A stretch of 64,000 nt of DNA, taken from NCBI RefSeq assembly GCF_035953295.1, contig NZ_CP108370.1:4059001-4123000 (forward strand), written 5' to 3'. This document shows positions 34,883-43,268 of the stretch, piece by piece. The stretch is from Streptomyces sp. NBC_01335 (GTDB lineage Bacteria > Actinomycetota > Actinomycetes > Streptomycetales > Streptomycetaceae). The notes below the pieces were generated by a model. That model was not told the origin of the DNA. It worked only from the letters and a program-made list of their open reading frames with translations, and searched no databases. Position 1 is the stretch's first letter. The number at the start of each line of letters is the position of its first letter. A program made the position numbers and the translations under genes.

Positions 34883-35866
34883 TCACGGGGCGTGGTGTCC
34901 GGCGGTGCCGAAGGGCCTCAGGGCGAAGACCGTCTTGCCCCGGGCACCGCCCGCACGATTCTGCGCGAGCGCCTCGGGGGCCTTCTCCAGGGGCAGTTCC
35001 AGGTCGACGGGGACGACGAACGCCCCGCTGGTCACCGCCGTCGCGAGGGCGTCGAGCAGCAGCGCGGTCGGCGCGAGCCGGAAGTCGACGGGGAGCGGGC
35101 CGGTGTGCGGGGCACGGGTGCCGCCGACACCCCGGGTGGTGAGCGCGATGCCGCCGTCCCGGACGAGGGCGGCGTGCTCGGCGAAGGCGTCCGGGGTTTC
35201 GGAGACGAGGTCGGCGAGGGCGTCCACCCCCTGCGGGCAGAGCTCCCGCACGGCGGCGGGGAGCGCTTCCGGCCCGGCGGAGACGTCGAGGGTGCGGGCG
35301 GCCCCGAGGATGGTCATCCTGCGGCTCTCGTCGCCGCGTACGGCGGCCAGCACCCGGACGCCCCGGGCGGAGGCGAGCTGGGTGAGGTAGCTGCCGACGC
35401 CGCCCGCCGCCCCGACGATCAGCAGGGACTCGCCCTCACCGGCTCCGGTGGCGGCCAGGATCTGGCAGGCGGCGGTCGCGGCGGTCGGCAGGGCGGCGGC
35501 GACCTTCAGCGACAGACCGGTGGGGACCAGGGCGATCGGCGAGTCCTGGTGGACCGAGACGTACTCGGCGTAGGCGCCCCCGCCGGGCAGCGGGGCGGTG
35601 ACCCGGCCGAACACCGGGTCACCCACCCGGAACCGGCTGGGGCCCCGGCCGATCATGTCCACTTGCCCGGCGAAGTCCACGCCGAGGATGTGCGGGAAGC
35701 CCCCGGGTGCCGTACCGGCCGCCGGGTCGTCGGCGCGCTGCCAGTCGTACGGGTTGAGGGCCGCGTACGCGATCCGCACCCGCACCTCGCCCGGTGCCGG
35801 GTCGGGCTTGGGGAGTTCGACGAGTGCGGGCTCCCCGTGGAGCGCGGTGACGGCGATGGCTCGCAT
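34883..35866 (-). CDS. NADP-dependent quinone oxidoreductase-like enzyme (MDR superfamily)
   Basis: 327 aa, the length of zinc-free medium-chain reductases. It begins MRAIAVTALHGEPALVELPKPDPAPGEVRVRIAYAALNPYDW, has the NADP-binding Rossmann motif as VGAAGGVGSYLTQLA, and lacks the catalytic and structural zinc Cys sets of alcohol dehydrogenases. It probably reduces quinones or enones with NADPH in the cytosol. The gene stands alone, with the FUSC gene 113 bp downstream on the same strand. Confidence 0.88.
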   Translation of the reverse strand: MRAIAVTALHGEPALVELPKPDPAPGEVRVRIAYAALNPYDWQRADDPAAGTAPGGFPHILGVDFAGQVDMIGRGPSRFRVGDPVFGRVTAPLPGGGAYAEYVSVHQDSPIALVPTGLSLKVAAALPTAATAACQILAATGAGEGESLLIVGAAGGVGSYLTQLASARGVRVLAAVRGDESRRMTILGAARTLDVSAGPEALPAAVRELCPQGVDALADLVSETPDAFAEHAALVRDGGIALTTRGVGGTRAPHTGPLPVDFRLAPTALLLDALATAVTSGAFVVPVDLELPLEKAPEALAQNRAGGARGKTVFALRPFGTAGHHAP

Positions 35867-35976
35867 ACGGCAACCTCCAGTCGCCCCAACCGTTCAGGCT
35901 CCCACTCTCGCCCGGCCCGTTCCGCGCCGCACGTCGGAGGCGGCTCGGCCGGGCCCGCGCGCAGGACCGCCCCGCG

Positions 35977-36840
35977 TCACCCCGACCGGCGCGAGGTCAG
36001 CAGGTACCGGGCGGTGAGGCCGGCCACCAGCAGGACGGCGCCCACCCCCAGGAGCCACCAGACCGTGGTGCGCAGCGAGGCGGTCAGCGCGTCGGAGATC
36101 GCCGCCGCGCCGTCCCGGTCGCTCGTGGGCACCGCGTCCAGCACCTGGGAGCGGCCGACGGCGAGCAGCACCCGCAGCACGACGGCGCCCAGGACGAGCC
36201 CCCCGCCCACGACGGCGGTGGCGAAGAGCCCGGCCCGCCGGCCGCCCCGGACCGTCGACAGCCCCACCACCAGCACGAGGAGGACCACGGTCGCCACGGC
36301 CGGCCAGACGCTGGCGTACCGCAGCCGGCCGAAGGTCTCGCGCACATGGTCGGCCCGGTCCCCGGAGAGGATGGTGAGTTCGGTGCGCTCGACCGGGATC
36401 TGGTCGGCGAAGGGCACCCCGCTCACCTCCAGCTCCTTCTTCACCTGCTCGATCACCGGGGCCAGGTCGATGGTCACCGACTCGCCGGAGTCCCCGTCGA
36501 GCGCGGCCGTGATCGAGGTGTGGGCGGTGCGGTTCGCCGCGTCCCAGGCGGCACGGAACGCGTCCGTCGTCGTGAACGACAGGACGCCCTGGTGCAGGAA
36601 GTCCCGCATCGTCTCCTGGAGCCCACCGAGGTCGATCCGCCGCATCGCCTCGTCGGTGATGAGGTCGGCGACGGTCTCGCGCACGGCGGGGTCGGAGGAG
36701 AGCGGAGAGACGGCGGCCACGTACCGGTCGGTGTCGTCGACCTCCAGGTCGACCCAGGCGGAGAGCGCGCTCAGCGGCACCAGGACGGCGAGTACGACGA
36801 GCAGCACGGCCGACAGGGTCACCGAGAGAGAGGTCCGCAT
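35977..36840 (-). CDS. Membrane protein with large extracytoplasmic loop
   Basis: 287 aa. An N-terminal helix (~8-30) precedes a ~150-aa hydrophilic region (DDTDRYVAAVSPLSSDPAVRETVADLITDEAMRRID ... VPFADQIPVERTELTILSGDRADHVRE) and then three helices in the last ~100 residues. This arrangement, and the phrase VAPLSSDPAVRETVADxIT, recurs in many actinomycete integral membrane proteins of unknown role. ATG at 36840 lies right behind a GAGGAG; the tight spacing leaves some doubt about the start. No partner gene is evident; it is divergent from the next membrane protein. Confidence 0.78.
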   Translation of the reverse strand: MRTSLSVTLSAVLLVVLAVLVPLSALSAWVDLEVDDTDRYVAAVSPLSSDPAVRETVADLITDEAMRRIDLGGLQETMRDFLHQGVLSFTTTDAFRAAWDAANRTAHTSITAALDGDSGESVTIDLAPVIEQVKKELEVSGVPFADQIPVERTELTILSGDRADHVRETFGRLRYASVWPAVATVVLLVLVVGLSTVRGGRRAGLFATAVVGGGLVLGAVVLRVLLAVGRSQVLDAVPTSDRDGAAAISDALTASLRTTVWWLLGVGAVLLVAGLTARYLLTSRRSG

Positions 36841-36960
36841 CTCCTCAGGGAATCCCGGCGGGCGTGGTCGCGCCCCGAGCCGTCGTCCATTCGAGTTGCC
36901 GGGCGGCGCGGCCGGGTGTGCGCTGGAGTGAAAAGGGGGCGACGGAAGGAGCTCTCCACC

Positions 36961-37533
36961 ATGGCCACACACGCAGCCATGCCCGGGTCGAGGTCCCGGG
37001 TATCGCAGGCCAGGACTCCGGTCCACCGTCACACCGCGATGGTGTGGGCGGTGCCCCTGATCCTCGGCGTCATCTACGGCTTCTACGCGGCGTTCATCCG
37101 GCGGGACGGCGGCCCGAGCACGGGCGGTCAGGTGGCACTGGGCTTCGCCGCCGGTGTGGCGTTCGCCGTGCTCTGCTACGCGCTGGCCCGGTTCGAGTAC
37201 GCGATCCCGCGCGAGGCGCGGGCGGCGGCCTACGGGGCGCTGACGGCGTGCGCGATCGGGTTCCTGGTGAGTCTGACCGACACCAGCGTGCTGCGCTCGG
37301 CCATCCTCGGCCTGGCGGTCGGCATCCCGGTGGCGCTCGCCACGTACTACTTCTTCTACTCGCGGGAGGACTGGCCCGAGGAACGGACCACCGACCGGAC
37401 CACCGGCGGGACGATCTACCGGGCGACGGACAGGACCGCCCACCGGATCACCGACCGACCGCTGCCCGGGGGAGGTGCGGGTGAGCGCCGAACCGGCCGT
37501 CGAGACGACCGGACTGGTGAAGGTCTTCGGTGA
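36961..37533 (+). CDS. Small integral membrane protein
   Basis: 190 aa with about four hydrophobic helices ([69 protein letters not shown]) and a Thr/Asp/Arg-rich C-terminal tail with repeats of the type DRTTxxT. No known domain is recognised. AAGGAG lies about 10 bp before ATG 36961. The last 53 bp overlap the following ABC-transporter ATPase gene in another frame, so the two are likely coupled; the tail may be a weakly constrained extension. Confidence 0.72.
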   Translation: MATHAAMPGSRSRVSQARTPVHRHTAMVWAVPLILGVIYGFYAAFIRRDGGPSTGGQVALGFAAGVAFAVLCYALARFEYAIPREARAAAYGALTACAIGFLVSLTDTSVLRSAILGLAVGIPVALATYYFFYSREDWPEERTTDRTTGGTIYRATDRTAHRITDRPLPGGGAGERRTGRRDDRTGEGLR

Positions 37534-38452
37534 GAACCGGGCCGTGGACGGCATCGATCTGGCCGTCCCCACCGGAACCGTCTACGGAATCCTCGGCCCC
37601 AACGGCGCCGGGAAGACCACCGCCGTCCGGATGCTGGCGACCCTGCTGCGACCGGACGGCGGCAGCGCGCGCGTCTTCGGCCACGACGTGGTGCGGGAGG
37701 CCGACGCGGTACGCGGTCTGGTCAGCCTCACCGGGCAGTACGCCTCGGTCGACGAGGACCTCACCGGTACGGAGAACCTGGTGCTCCTCGCCCGGCTGCT
37801 CGGCCACTCCCGGTCCGCCGCCCGCTCGCGCGCCGCGCAACTGCTCGAAGGCTTCGGGCTCGGCCCGGCCGCCGGGAAGCAGGTCAAGAACTACTCGGGC
37901 GGGATGCGGCGCCGGATCGACATCGCCGCGTCCATTCTGAACACCCCGCGCCTGCTCTTCCTCGACGAACCGACCACCGGTCTCGACCCGCGCAGCCGCA
38001 ACCAGGTGTGGGACATCGTCCGGGCGGTCGTCGCCCAGGGCACCACCGTGATGCTGACGACGCAGTACCTGGACGAGGCCGACCGGCTGGCGTCCCGCAT
38101 CGCGGTGATCGACCACGGCCGGGTGATCGCCGAGGGCACCAAGGGGGAGCTGAAGGCATCGGTGGGCTCGGGGACGGTCCACCTGCGGCTGCGGGACGCC
38201 GCGCAGCGGCCCGAGGCCGAACGGGTGCTGGTCCGCACGCTCGACGCGGTGGTGCAGCCGGACCCCGACCCGGTGGCGCTGACTGCCCGGGTCGACGGCT
38301 CGGGCTCCGAGCGGGGAGCGGCCGAGCGGGCCGCGCGGGCCCTGGCGGAGCTGGCCCGGGCGGGTATCACCGTGGACAACTTCGCGCTGGGTCAGCCCAG
38401 CCTCGACGAGGTCTTCCTCGCCCTCACGGACCGGAAGGGAACGGCGGCATGA
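37481..38452 (+). CDS. ABC transporter ATP-binding protein (DrrA type)
   Basis: 323 aa. Walker A is GPNGAGKT (residues 39-46), the signature is [12 protein letters not shown], Walker B is [13 protein letters not shown], and the C-terminal extension (~220-320) is that of the daunorubicin-resistance DrrA family. GTG at 37481 is preferred over the GTG at 37475 because GGAGG (37471-37475) is then 5 bp away. It energises the exporter whose membrane subunit is encoded next, with ATGA overlap. Drug or lipid-like substrate export is inferred. Confidence 0.93.
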   Translation: MSAEPAVETTGLVKVFGENRAVDGIDLAVPTGTVYGILGPNGAGKTTAVRMLATLLRPDGGSARVFGHDVVREADAVRGLVSLTGQYASVDEDLTGTENLVLLARLLGHSRSAARSRAAQLLEGFGLGPAAGKQVKNYSGGMRRRIDIAASILNTPRLLFLDEPTTGLDPRSRNQVWDIVRAVVAQGTTVMLTTQYLDEADRLASRIAVIDHGRVIAEGTKGELKASVGSGTVHLRLRDAAQRPEAERVLVRTLDAVVQPDPDPVALTARVDGSGSERGAAERAARALAELARAGITVDNFALGQPSLDEVFLALTDRKGTAA

Positions 38453-39318
38453 CGGCCACCACGACTCCGACGACCACCGAGCCGGGCACCGGGGCCGACG
38501 CGTTCTCCGTACCGGACGCGGAGCGCCTCGCGGCCCTGCTGGTCTCCGGCGAGCGGCCGCCCCGCCCGGGTGCGCTCTCCGTCTCCCTCACCTTCGGGTG
38601 GCGCGCGGTCCTGAAGATCAAGCACGTGCCGGAGCAGCTCTTCGACGTGACCGCGTTCCCGATCATGCTCGTGCTGATGTACACGTACCTCTTCGGCGGG
38701 GCGCTCGCCGGATCCACCGGGGCGTACATCCAGTTCCTGCTGCCGGGCATCCTGGTGATGAGCGTCGTGATGATCACGATGTACACCGGGGTCTCGGTCA
38801 ACACCGACATCGTCAAGGGCGTCTTCGACCGGTTCCGCACCCTGCCGATCTGGCGTCCCGCGCCGATGGTCGGCTACCTGCTGGGCGACGTGCTGCGCTA
38901 TCTGCTGGCCTCGGCGGTGATGCTCACGGTCGGCGTGATCATCGGCTACCGGCCGGACGGCGGCGCGCTCGGCGTGCTGGCGGGGGTCGCGCTGGTGCTG
39001 GTGTTCGCCTTCGCCTTCTCGTGGGTGTGGACGATGTTCGGGCTGCTGCTGCGCACCGAGAAGTCGGTGATGGGCGTCAGCATGATGGTGATCTTCCCGC
39101 TGACCTTCCTCAGCAACGTGTTCGTCGATCCGAGCACGATGCCGGGCTGGCTCCAGGCCTTCGTGAACAACAACCCGGTGACCCACGTGGCGACGGCCGT
39201 ACGGGAGCTGATGGCGGGCGACTGGCCGGCGGCGGCCGTCCTCTGGTCGCTGGGGTGGTCGGCGCTGCTGGTGACGGTGTTCGGCCCGGTCACGATGCGG
39301 CTGTACAACCGGAAGTGA
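38449..39318 (+). CDS. ABC transporter permease (DrrB type)
   Basis: 289 aa with six hydrophobic segments of the ABC-2 membrane family; conserved pieces include [61 protein letters not shown] and [16 protein letters not shown]. It begins with a Thr/Pro-rich cytoplasmic stretch of ~60 residues. The start overlaps the ATPase stop (ATGA), so the two subunits are co-translated. Together they form a DrrAB-like exporter in the inner membrane. Confidence 0.92.
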   Translation: MTATTTPTTTEPGTGADAFSVPDAERLAALLVSGERPPRPGALSVSLTFGWRAVLKIKHVPEQLFDVTAFPIMLVLMYTYLFGGALAGSTGAYIQFLLPGILVMSVVMITMYTGVSVNTDIVKGVFDRFRTLPIWRPAPMVGYLLGDVLRYLLASAVMLTVGVIIGYRPDGGALGVLAGVALVLVFAFAFSWVWTMFGLLLRTEKSVMGVSMMVIFPLTFLSNVFVDPSTMPGWLQAFVNNNPVTHVATAVRELMAGDWPAAAVLWSLGWSALLVTVFGPVTMRLYNRK

Positions 39319-39335
39319 GCGGGGGCGGAAACGCG

Positions 39336-39404
39336 CCGACGGCGGTGGGGGCGGCTCCTCGCGGTCCCCGCAGGGATCGGAGGGGGCCGTCCCACCGCCG
39401 TCGG
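39336..39404. terminator. Bidirectional long hairpin
   Basis: A perfect 14-bp outer stem (39336-39349 with 39391-39404) encloses 41 nt between the ABC permease gene (+) and the UspA gene (-). Confidence 0.7.
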
Positions 39405-39413
39405 GCCGGTCGC

Positions 39414-39836
39414 TCAGTCGCGTACGACCGTCACCGGGCAGGGGGCGTTCTGGGTGACGTGGAGGCTGACCGATCCCAGCAGGGTCGCCTTGAAGCCGCT
39501 GTACCCCCGCGCGCCGACCACCAGCAGATTCGCTCCCTCGGCGCGGTCGATGAGGTTCTGCGCCGGGTTGCCGATCACCACGACCTTGCTGATCCCCGCC
39601 GCGCGCTCCGCGCCGAGGGCCTCTTCCAGAGCCTCGGTGAGGGAGATCGTCGCCAGGGCCTGCGGGTCGAAGTCCTCCGGCATGCCCGGCATCATCGACG
39701 CCCAGCTGGTGGCCGGGTACTCCCAGCTGTTGACGGCTTCGACGGTGTCGCCGGTGAGGTCGCCCTGGCGCACCGCCCAGTGCAGTGCCTTGATCGACGA
39801 CGCCGAGCCGTCCACGCCTACGACGATCCTGCCCAT
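39414..39836 (-). CDS. Universal stress protein (UspA family)
   Basis: 140 aa, a single Usp domain. The N-terminal VVGVDGSASSIKALHWA and the ATP-binding motif G-x2-G-x9-G-S/T as GARGYSGFKATLLGSVS are intact, so nucleotide binding is expected. It is a cytoplasmic stress-linked protein with no defined substrate. It is monocistronic; the next gene on the same strand starts 118 bp away. Confidence 0.92.
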   Translation of the reverse strand: MGRIVVGVDGSASSIKALHWAVRQGDLTGDTVEAVNSWEYPATSWASMMPGMPEDFDPQALATISLTEALEEALGAERAAGISKVVVIGNPAQNLIDRAEGANLLVVGARGYSGFKATLLGSVSLHVTQNAPCPVTVVRD

Positions 39837-39954
39837 GTTCTGCCTCCGCTCGGTCCCGCTCGACCCGATGTCCGGTCCACTCTAAGCAGACCGGACATTC
39901 CGGGCATCGGGGTCGGGTGGACCGCCGTGCGTGTCCGTACGGCGAGGGTGCCGG

Positions 39955-40638
39955 TCAGTCGAGCCGCAGGTCGGCGAGCTGCTGGGCGAACGGCACGATC
40001 GCGTCGAGCCCGTCGTCCAGGCCCAGCGTCCGGGAGGCGCCGGAGACCGTGCGTCCCAGGACCGCCGAGGCCAGCTCGCCGCCGGCCCGCCGGATGCGGG
40101 ACGGCAGGCCGTCGGTGTACTCGTCGCCGGACGAGCCCCAGTCCTCCGACGCCGCGTACACGGACGTCGGTACGGTCACGGCCCGCAGGTACGCGAAGAG
40201 CGGGCGCATGGCGTGCTCCAGGACCAGCGAGTGCCGGGCCGAGCCGCCGGTCGCGGCGATCACGACCGGCTTCCCGGTCAGCGCGGTGTTCTCGATCAGG
40301 TCGAAGAAGGACTTGAACAGGCCGCTGTACGAGGCGCTGAAGACCGGGGTCACCGCGATCAGTCCGTCCGCCTCGGCCACCGCGTCGACGGCGCCCTGCA
40401 GATCGGCCGACGGGAACCCGGTGATCAGGTTCTTCGCGATGTCGACGGCCAGGTCGCGCAGATCGATCGCGCGGACCTCGACCCGGCGGTCCTGTCCGGT
40501 CTCCAGCTGCTCCCGGGTGGCCGCCGCCAGCCGGTCGGCCAGCATCCGGGTCGAGGACGGCTGGCTCAGCCCGGCCGACACGGCGACGATCCTGAGCGGG
40601 GCGGTGGAGAGTCCGGTGGTGCCCATGGGCGCTGTCAT
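39955..40638 (-). CDS. NADPH-dependent FMN reductase (MsuE/CE1759-like)
   Basis: 227 aa flavodoxin-like fold. The FMN phosphate loop appears near the N-terminus (VAVSAGLSQPSSTRMLADRL), followed by TPVFSASYSGLFKSFFDL and IAATGGSARHSL, the pattern of the MsuE/SsuE-type reductases. It would supply FMNH2 to the luciferase-like monooxygenase encoded 5 bp upstream in the same operon. It acts in the cytosol as a dimer or tetramer (family knowledge). The pair suggests a two-component monooxygenase; its substrate is unknown. Confidence 0.88.
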   Translation of the reverse strand: MTAPMGTTGLSTAPLRIVAVSAGLSQPSSTRMLADRLAAATREQLETGQDRRVEVRAIDLRDLAVDIAKNLITGFPSADLQGAVDAVAEADGLIAVTPVFSASYSGLFKSFFDLIENTALTGKPVVIAATGGSARHSLVLEHAMRPLFAYLRAVTVPTSVYAASEDWGSSGDEYTDGLPSRIRRAGGELASAVLGRTVSGASRTLGLDDGLDAIVPFAQQLADLRLD

Positions 40639-40643
40639 GACGG

Positions 40644-41735
40644 TCAGACCTCCTTCGAGGCGTTGCGGGCGGCGGTGACGGCCGGGTGGACGGGAGCGGA
40701 TTCCGGGACCCCGGCGGGGCGCAGGGCCGCGAACTCCTTGCGGAGCACCGGGACGACCTCCTCGCCGAGGATGTCGAGCTGCTCCAGAACCGTCTTGAGC
40801 GGGAGCCCGGCGTGGTCCATCAGGAACAGCTGGCGCTGGTAGTCGCCGACGGCGTCACGGAACGACAGGGTGCGCTCGATGACCTCCTGCGGGGAGCCGA
40901 CGGTCAGCGGCGTCTCGCGGGTGAAGTCCTCCAGCGTCGGGCCGTGGCCGTAGACCGGGGCGTTGTCGAAGTACGGGCGGAACTGCTTGACGGCGTCCTG
41001 CGAGTTCTTGGCCATGAACACCTGGCCGCCCAGTCCGACGATGGCCTGGTCGGCGGTGCCGTGGCCGTAGTGGGCGTACCGCTGCCGGTACAGCTCCACC
41101 ATCTTCTTGGTGTGGGACATCGGCCAGAAGATGTTGTTGTGGAAGAAGCCGTCGCCGTAGTACGCGGCCTGCTCGGCGATCTCGGGGGAGCGGATCGAGC
41201 CGTGCCAGACGAACGGCGGCACGCCGTCGAGCGGGCGCGGGGTGGCGGTGAAGGACTGCAGCGGCGTCCGGAACTTCCCCTCCCAGTCCACGACGTCCTC
41301 GCGCCACAGCTTGTGCAGCAGGGCGTAGTTCTCGATGGCGAGCGGAACGCCCTGACGGATGTCCTTGCCGAACCACGGGTACACCGGGCCGGTGTTGCCG
41401 CGGCCCATCATCAGGTCGACACGGCCGTCCGCGAGGTGCTGGAGCGTGGCGTAGTCCTCGGCGATCTTCACCGGGTCGTTCGTCGTGATCAGCGTGGTGG
41501 AGGTCGAGAGGATGAGCTTCTCGGTGCGGGCGGCGATGTAGGCGAGCGTCGTGGTCGGCGACGACGGGACGAACGGCGGGTTGTGGTGCTCGCCGGTCGC
41601 GAAGACGTCCAGACCGACCTCTTCGGCCTTCTGCGCGATGGCGAGGGTGGCCTTGATCCGCTCGTTCTCGGACGGCGTCCGGCCGGTCGTCGGGTCGGTG
41701 GTGACGTCCCCGACGGTGAAGATCCCGAACTGCAT
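40644..41735 (-). CDS. Luciferase-like (LLM class) flavin-dependent oxidoreductase
   Basis: 363 aa TIM-barrel monooxygenase. It begins MQFGIFTVGDVTTDPTTGRTPSENERI and carries ATGEHHNPPFVPSSPTTTLAYIAARTEKLILSTSTTLITTNDP, the LLM family core. GGAGG sits about 8 bp before ATG 41735. It forms an operon with the FMN reductase. A palindromic operator 27 bp upstream of the ATG resembles the pirin operator. The natural substrate is unknown; these pairs act on sulfonates, aromatics or polyketides (family range, not a call). Confidence 0.9.
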   Translation of the reverse strand: MQFGIFTVGDVTTDPTTGRTPSENERIKATLAIAQKAEEVGLDVFATGEHHNPPFVPSSPTTTLAYIAARTEKLILSTSTTLITTNDPVKIAEDYATLQHLADGRVDLMMGRGNTGPVYPWFGKDIRQGVPLAIENYALLHKLWREDVVDWEGKFRTPLQSFTATPRPLDGVPPFVWHGSIRSPEIAEQAAYYGDGFFHNNIFWPMSHTKKMVELYRQRYAHYGHGTADQAIVGLGGQVFMAKNSQDAVKQFRPYFDNAPVYGHGPTLEDFTRETPLTVGSPQEVIERTLSFRDAVGDYQRQLFLMDHAGLPLKTVLEQLDILGEEVVPVLRKEFAALRPAGVPESAPVHPAVTAARNASKEV

Positions 41736-41761
41736 GACGTCCGCCTCCTGTGCTGTGGCCG

Positions 41762-41778
41762 CTTCAATGTTGTTGAAG
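41762..41778 (-). promoter_or_regulatory. Operator-like palindrome CTTCAA-N5-TTGAAG
   Basis: A perfect 6-bp inverted repeat with a 5-bp spacer lies just upstream of the flavin operon. On the coding strand it reads CTTCAACAACATTGAAG, which matches 11 of 13 bases of the pirin site (TTCAACTAAATTG). A repressor of MarR or HxlR type is a guess. Confidence 0.55.
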
Positions 41779-42021
41779 CTTGAACTAACTGGTCCCACCC
41801 TACAACGGGGACCCCTCACTGGCTATTCCGCCCGCGCACCACCTGTTGCCCGTGAGGGAACGAGGGGGACGCGGGGGTGGTGAGAGCGGTCCGCAGGGGC
41901 CTTCGGGCCCTCCGCGCGGGCGGCGGCCGGTGCGTACTCTGGGGGAAACGCAGCTCTGGCCGGAGCTCGCCGGAGCTGCCGGCGCGCGGTCCGCGCGCGT
42001 GCGGGACGAGGGAGAGCGGCC

Positions 42022-42150
42022 GTGAGCGAGAGCGAGAACTGGAAGGAGCGCGGCGTCGCGCTGCGCGTCTTCGTCTACGTCTTCGCCACCCACGCCTTCG
42101 CGGGCTTCGTCTACCTGCTCTTCTACGTGGGGGACCACGCCCACAAGTAG
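42022..42150 (+). CDS. 42-aa single-helix membrane peptide (DUF6126-like)
   Basis: A 42-aa product from GTG 42022 with GGAGAG about 5 bp upstream: MSESENWKERGVALRVFVYV..., a hydrophobic helix, ending DHAHK. It resembles the short DUF6126 family of actinomycetes, which is widespread and of unknown role. The charged N-terminus and one helix suggest an N-in membrane peptide. It is followed after 21 bp by a run of 29 G bases. Confidence 0.68.
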   Translation: MSESENWKERGVALRVFVYVFATHAFAGFVYLLFYVGDHAHK

Positions 42151-42170
42151 GGCCCGGCCCCGTCAGGCCG

Positions 42171-42201
<31 letters not shown>

Positions 42202-42208
42202 TCGCGCG

Positions 42209-42955
42209 TCAGCGGCGGGCGACGGCCAGGCTGACCACGTACCGCTCCTCGACGGTCCCGTCCGGGAAGGCGGCGGACAGCAGGCCGCGCTCCTCGGCGA
42301 GGAAGGCGGCCGTCCCCTCCGCGCCGAGGACCAGGAAGTCGGAGTAGCTGGCGAGGTTGGCCAGATGCGTGTCGAGGGGAACGCGCCGGGACCAGGCGAG
42401 CTGCCGTTGGACGAAGTCGAGCCCGGCCGGCAGCCCGCGGAACCGGGCCCGGGGGTCGTGAGGGCGGTCCGCGGCGCCGAAGAGCCGGCGCAGACGGGCG
42501 TCCTGGGCGGCGATCCAGGGTGCGGCGGCGTCCGAGTCGTTCCACCAGAGCGCGAGAGCACCTCCGGGGCGGAGCACGCGCAACGCTTCCGGGACGGAGG
42601 CGCGCGGATCGGTCCAGTGCCAGGACTGGGCGTAGGTGAGGAAGTCGAGGGAAGCGCCGGCCAGGGGCAGCCGGTCACCGTCCCCGAGCACCAGCGGGAC
42701 CCCGGGCAGCCGACGGCGGAACTCCGCGGCCATCCCGGCGCCGGGTTCGACCGCGATGACCTGTGCGCCGCGGTCGAGCAGCAGCGCCGTCGCCAGTCCC
42801 GTACCGGCCCCGACGTCGGCGACGGCGGCGCCCCCGATCGGACGGCCGCCGAGCTCCTCCACCGCGTCCAGCAGCGTCGGCGGGTAGGAGGGGCGGTTCG
42901 CGGCGTACGCGGCGGCGGCGAGGTCGAACGATCGGGCCTGCGAAGTCCTTTTCAT
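42209..42955 (-). CDS. Class I SAM-dependent methyltransferase
   Basis: 248 aa. SAM motif I is VADVGAGTGLATALLL (~46-60), followed by VIAVEPGAGMAAEFRRRLPGVPLVLGDGDRLPL and YAQSWHWTDPRASVPEALRVLRPGGALALWWND, the UbiE/type-11 methyltransferase pattern. It begins MKRTSQARSFDLAAAAYAANRPSYP, which is typical. The acceptor is unknown. Its stop codon is 8 bp from the G29 run. It is divergent from the trpS leader region by about 110 bp. Confidence 0.9.
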   Translation of the reverse strand: MKRTSQARSFDLAAAAYAANRPSYPPTLLDAVEELGGRPIGGAAVADVGAGTGLATALLLDRGAQVIAVEPGAGMAAEFRRRLPGVPLVLGDGDRLPLAGASLDFLTYAQSWHWTDPRASVPEALRVLRPGGALALWWNDSDAAAPWIAAQDARLRRLFGAADRPHDPRARFRGLPAGLDFVQRQLAWSRRVPLDTHLANLASYSDFLVLGAEGTAAFLAEERGLLSAAFPDGTVEERYVVSLAVARR

Positions 42956-43053
42956 ACGGCCATTGTTGGAGGGGCTGTTCCCCGCGCCGCCACTGGTTTT
43001 TCCGGGAGCGGGCGGGCGCCCCCGATCCCCGGGGCCGGCGGACGGGTGCGCGT

Positions 43054-43059
43054 TAGACT
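43054..43059 (+). promoter_or_regulatory. -10 box of the trpS leader transcript
   Basis: TAGACT ends six bases before the ATG of the leader peptide, so the leader is probably translated from a leaderless mRNA. No clear -35 box is visible. Confidence 0.55.
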
Positions 43060-43065
43060 CGCTCC

Positions 43066-43107
43066 ATGACCTCCGTACCGTGCCGGAACTGGTGGCGCTC
43101 CTCCTAG
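43066..43107 (+). CDS. Trp-Trp leader peptide of the trpS attenuator
   Basis: A 13-codon frame, ATG to TAG, encodes MTSVPCRNWWRSS with two adjacent Trp codons (43090-43095). Trp is encoded by one codon and is rare, so WW in a 13-residue peptide just before a tryptophanyl-tRNA synthetase gene is the hallmark of ribosome-mediated attenuation. When charged tRNA-Trp is short, ribosomes stall at these codons. Auxiliary TrpRS genes in Streptomyces are known to be controlled this way. Confidence 0.8.
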   Translation: MTSVPCRNWWRSS

Positions 43108-43117
43108 GAGCGGCACC
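43091..43117 (+). promoter_or_regulatory. Attenuator stem 1:2 covering the Trp codons
   Basis: GGTGGCGCTCC (43091-43101) can pair with GGAGCGGCACC (43107-43117) at 10 of 11 positions with a 5-nt loop. The 5' arm contains most of the two Trp codons, so a stalled ribosome would break this stem and free the 3' arm. Confidence 0.6.
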
Positions 43118-43133
43118 CCTTCCGCACGGAACC

Positions 43134-43158
43134 AGGGCCGTTCGACACGGACGGCCCT
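43134..43158 (+). terminator. Attenuator terminator hairpin
   Basis: AGGGCCGT (43134-43141) pairs perfectly with ACGGCCCT (43151-43158) across a 9-nt loop and is followed by a pyrimidine-rich stretch. It lies 110 bp before the trpS start and would stop transcription when Trp-tRNA is plentiful. The exact antiterminator pairing is not clear by eye. Confidence 0.6.
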
Positions 43159-43268
43159 TCCCCCTCCCCCGTACGGCGCCCGAGACGCGCGCGACGGGGA
43201 GACGGACACGGATCAGCTCCACGGCGGGGCCGTCCTCCACGCAGCCACACCTCGCGAGGAGAGATCCC

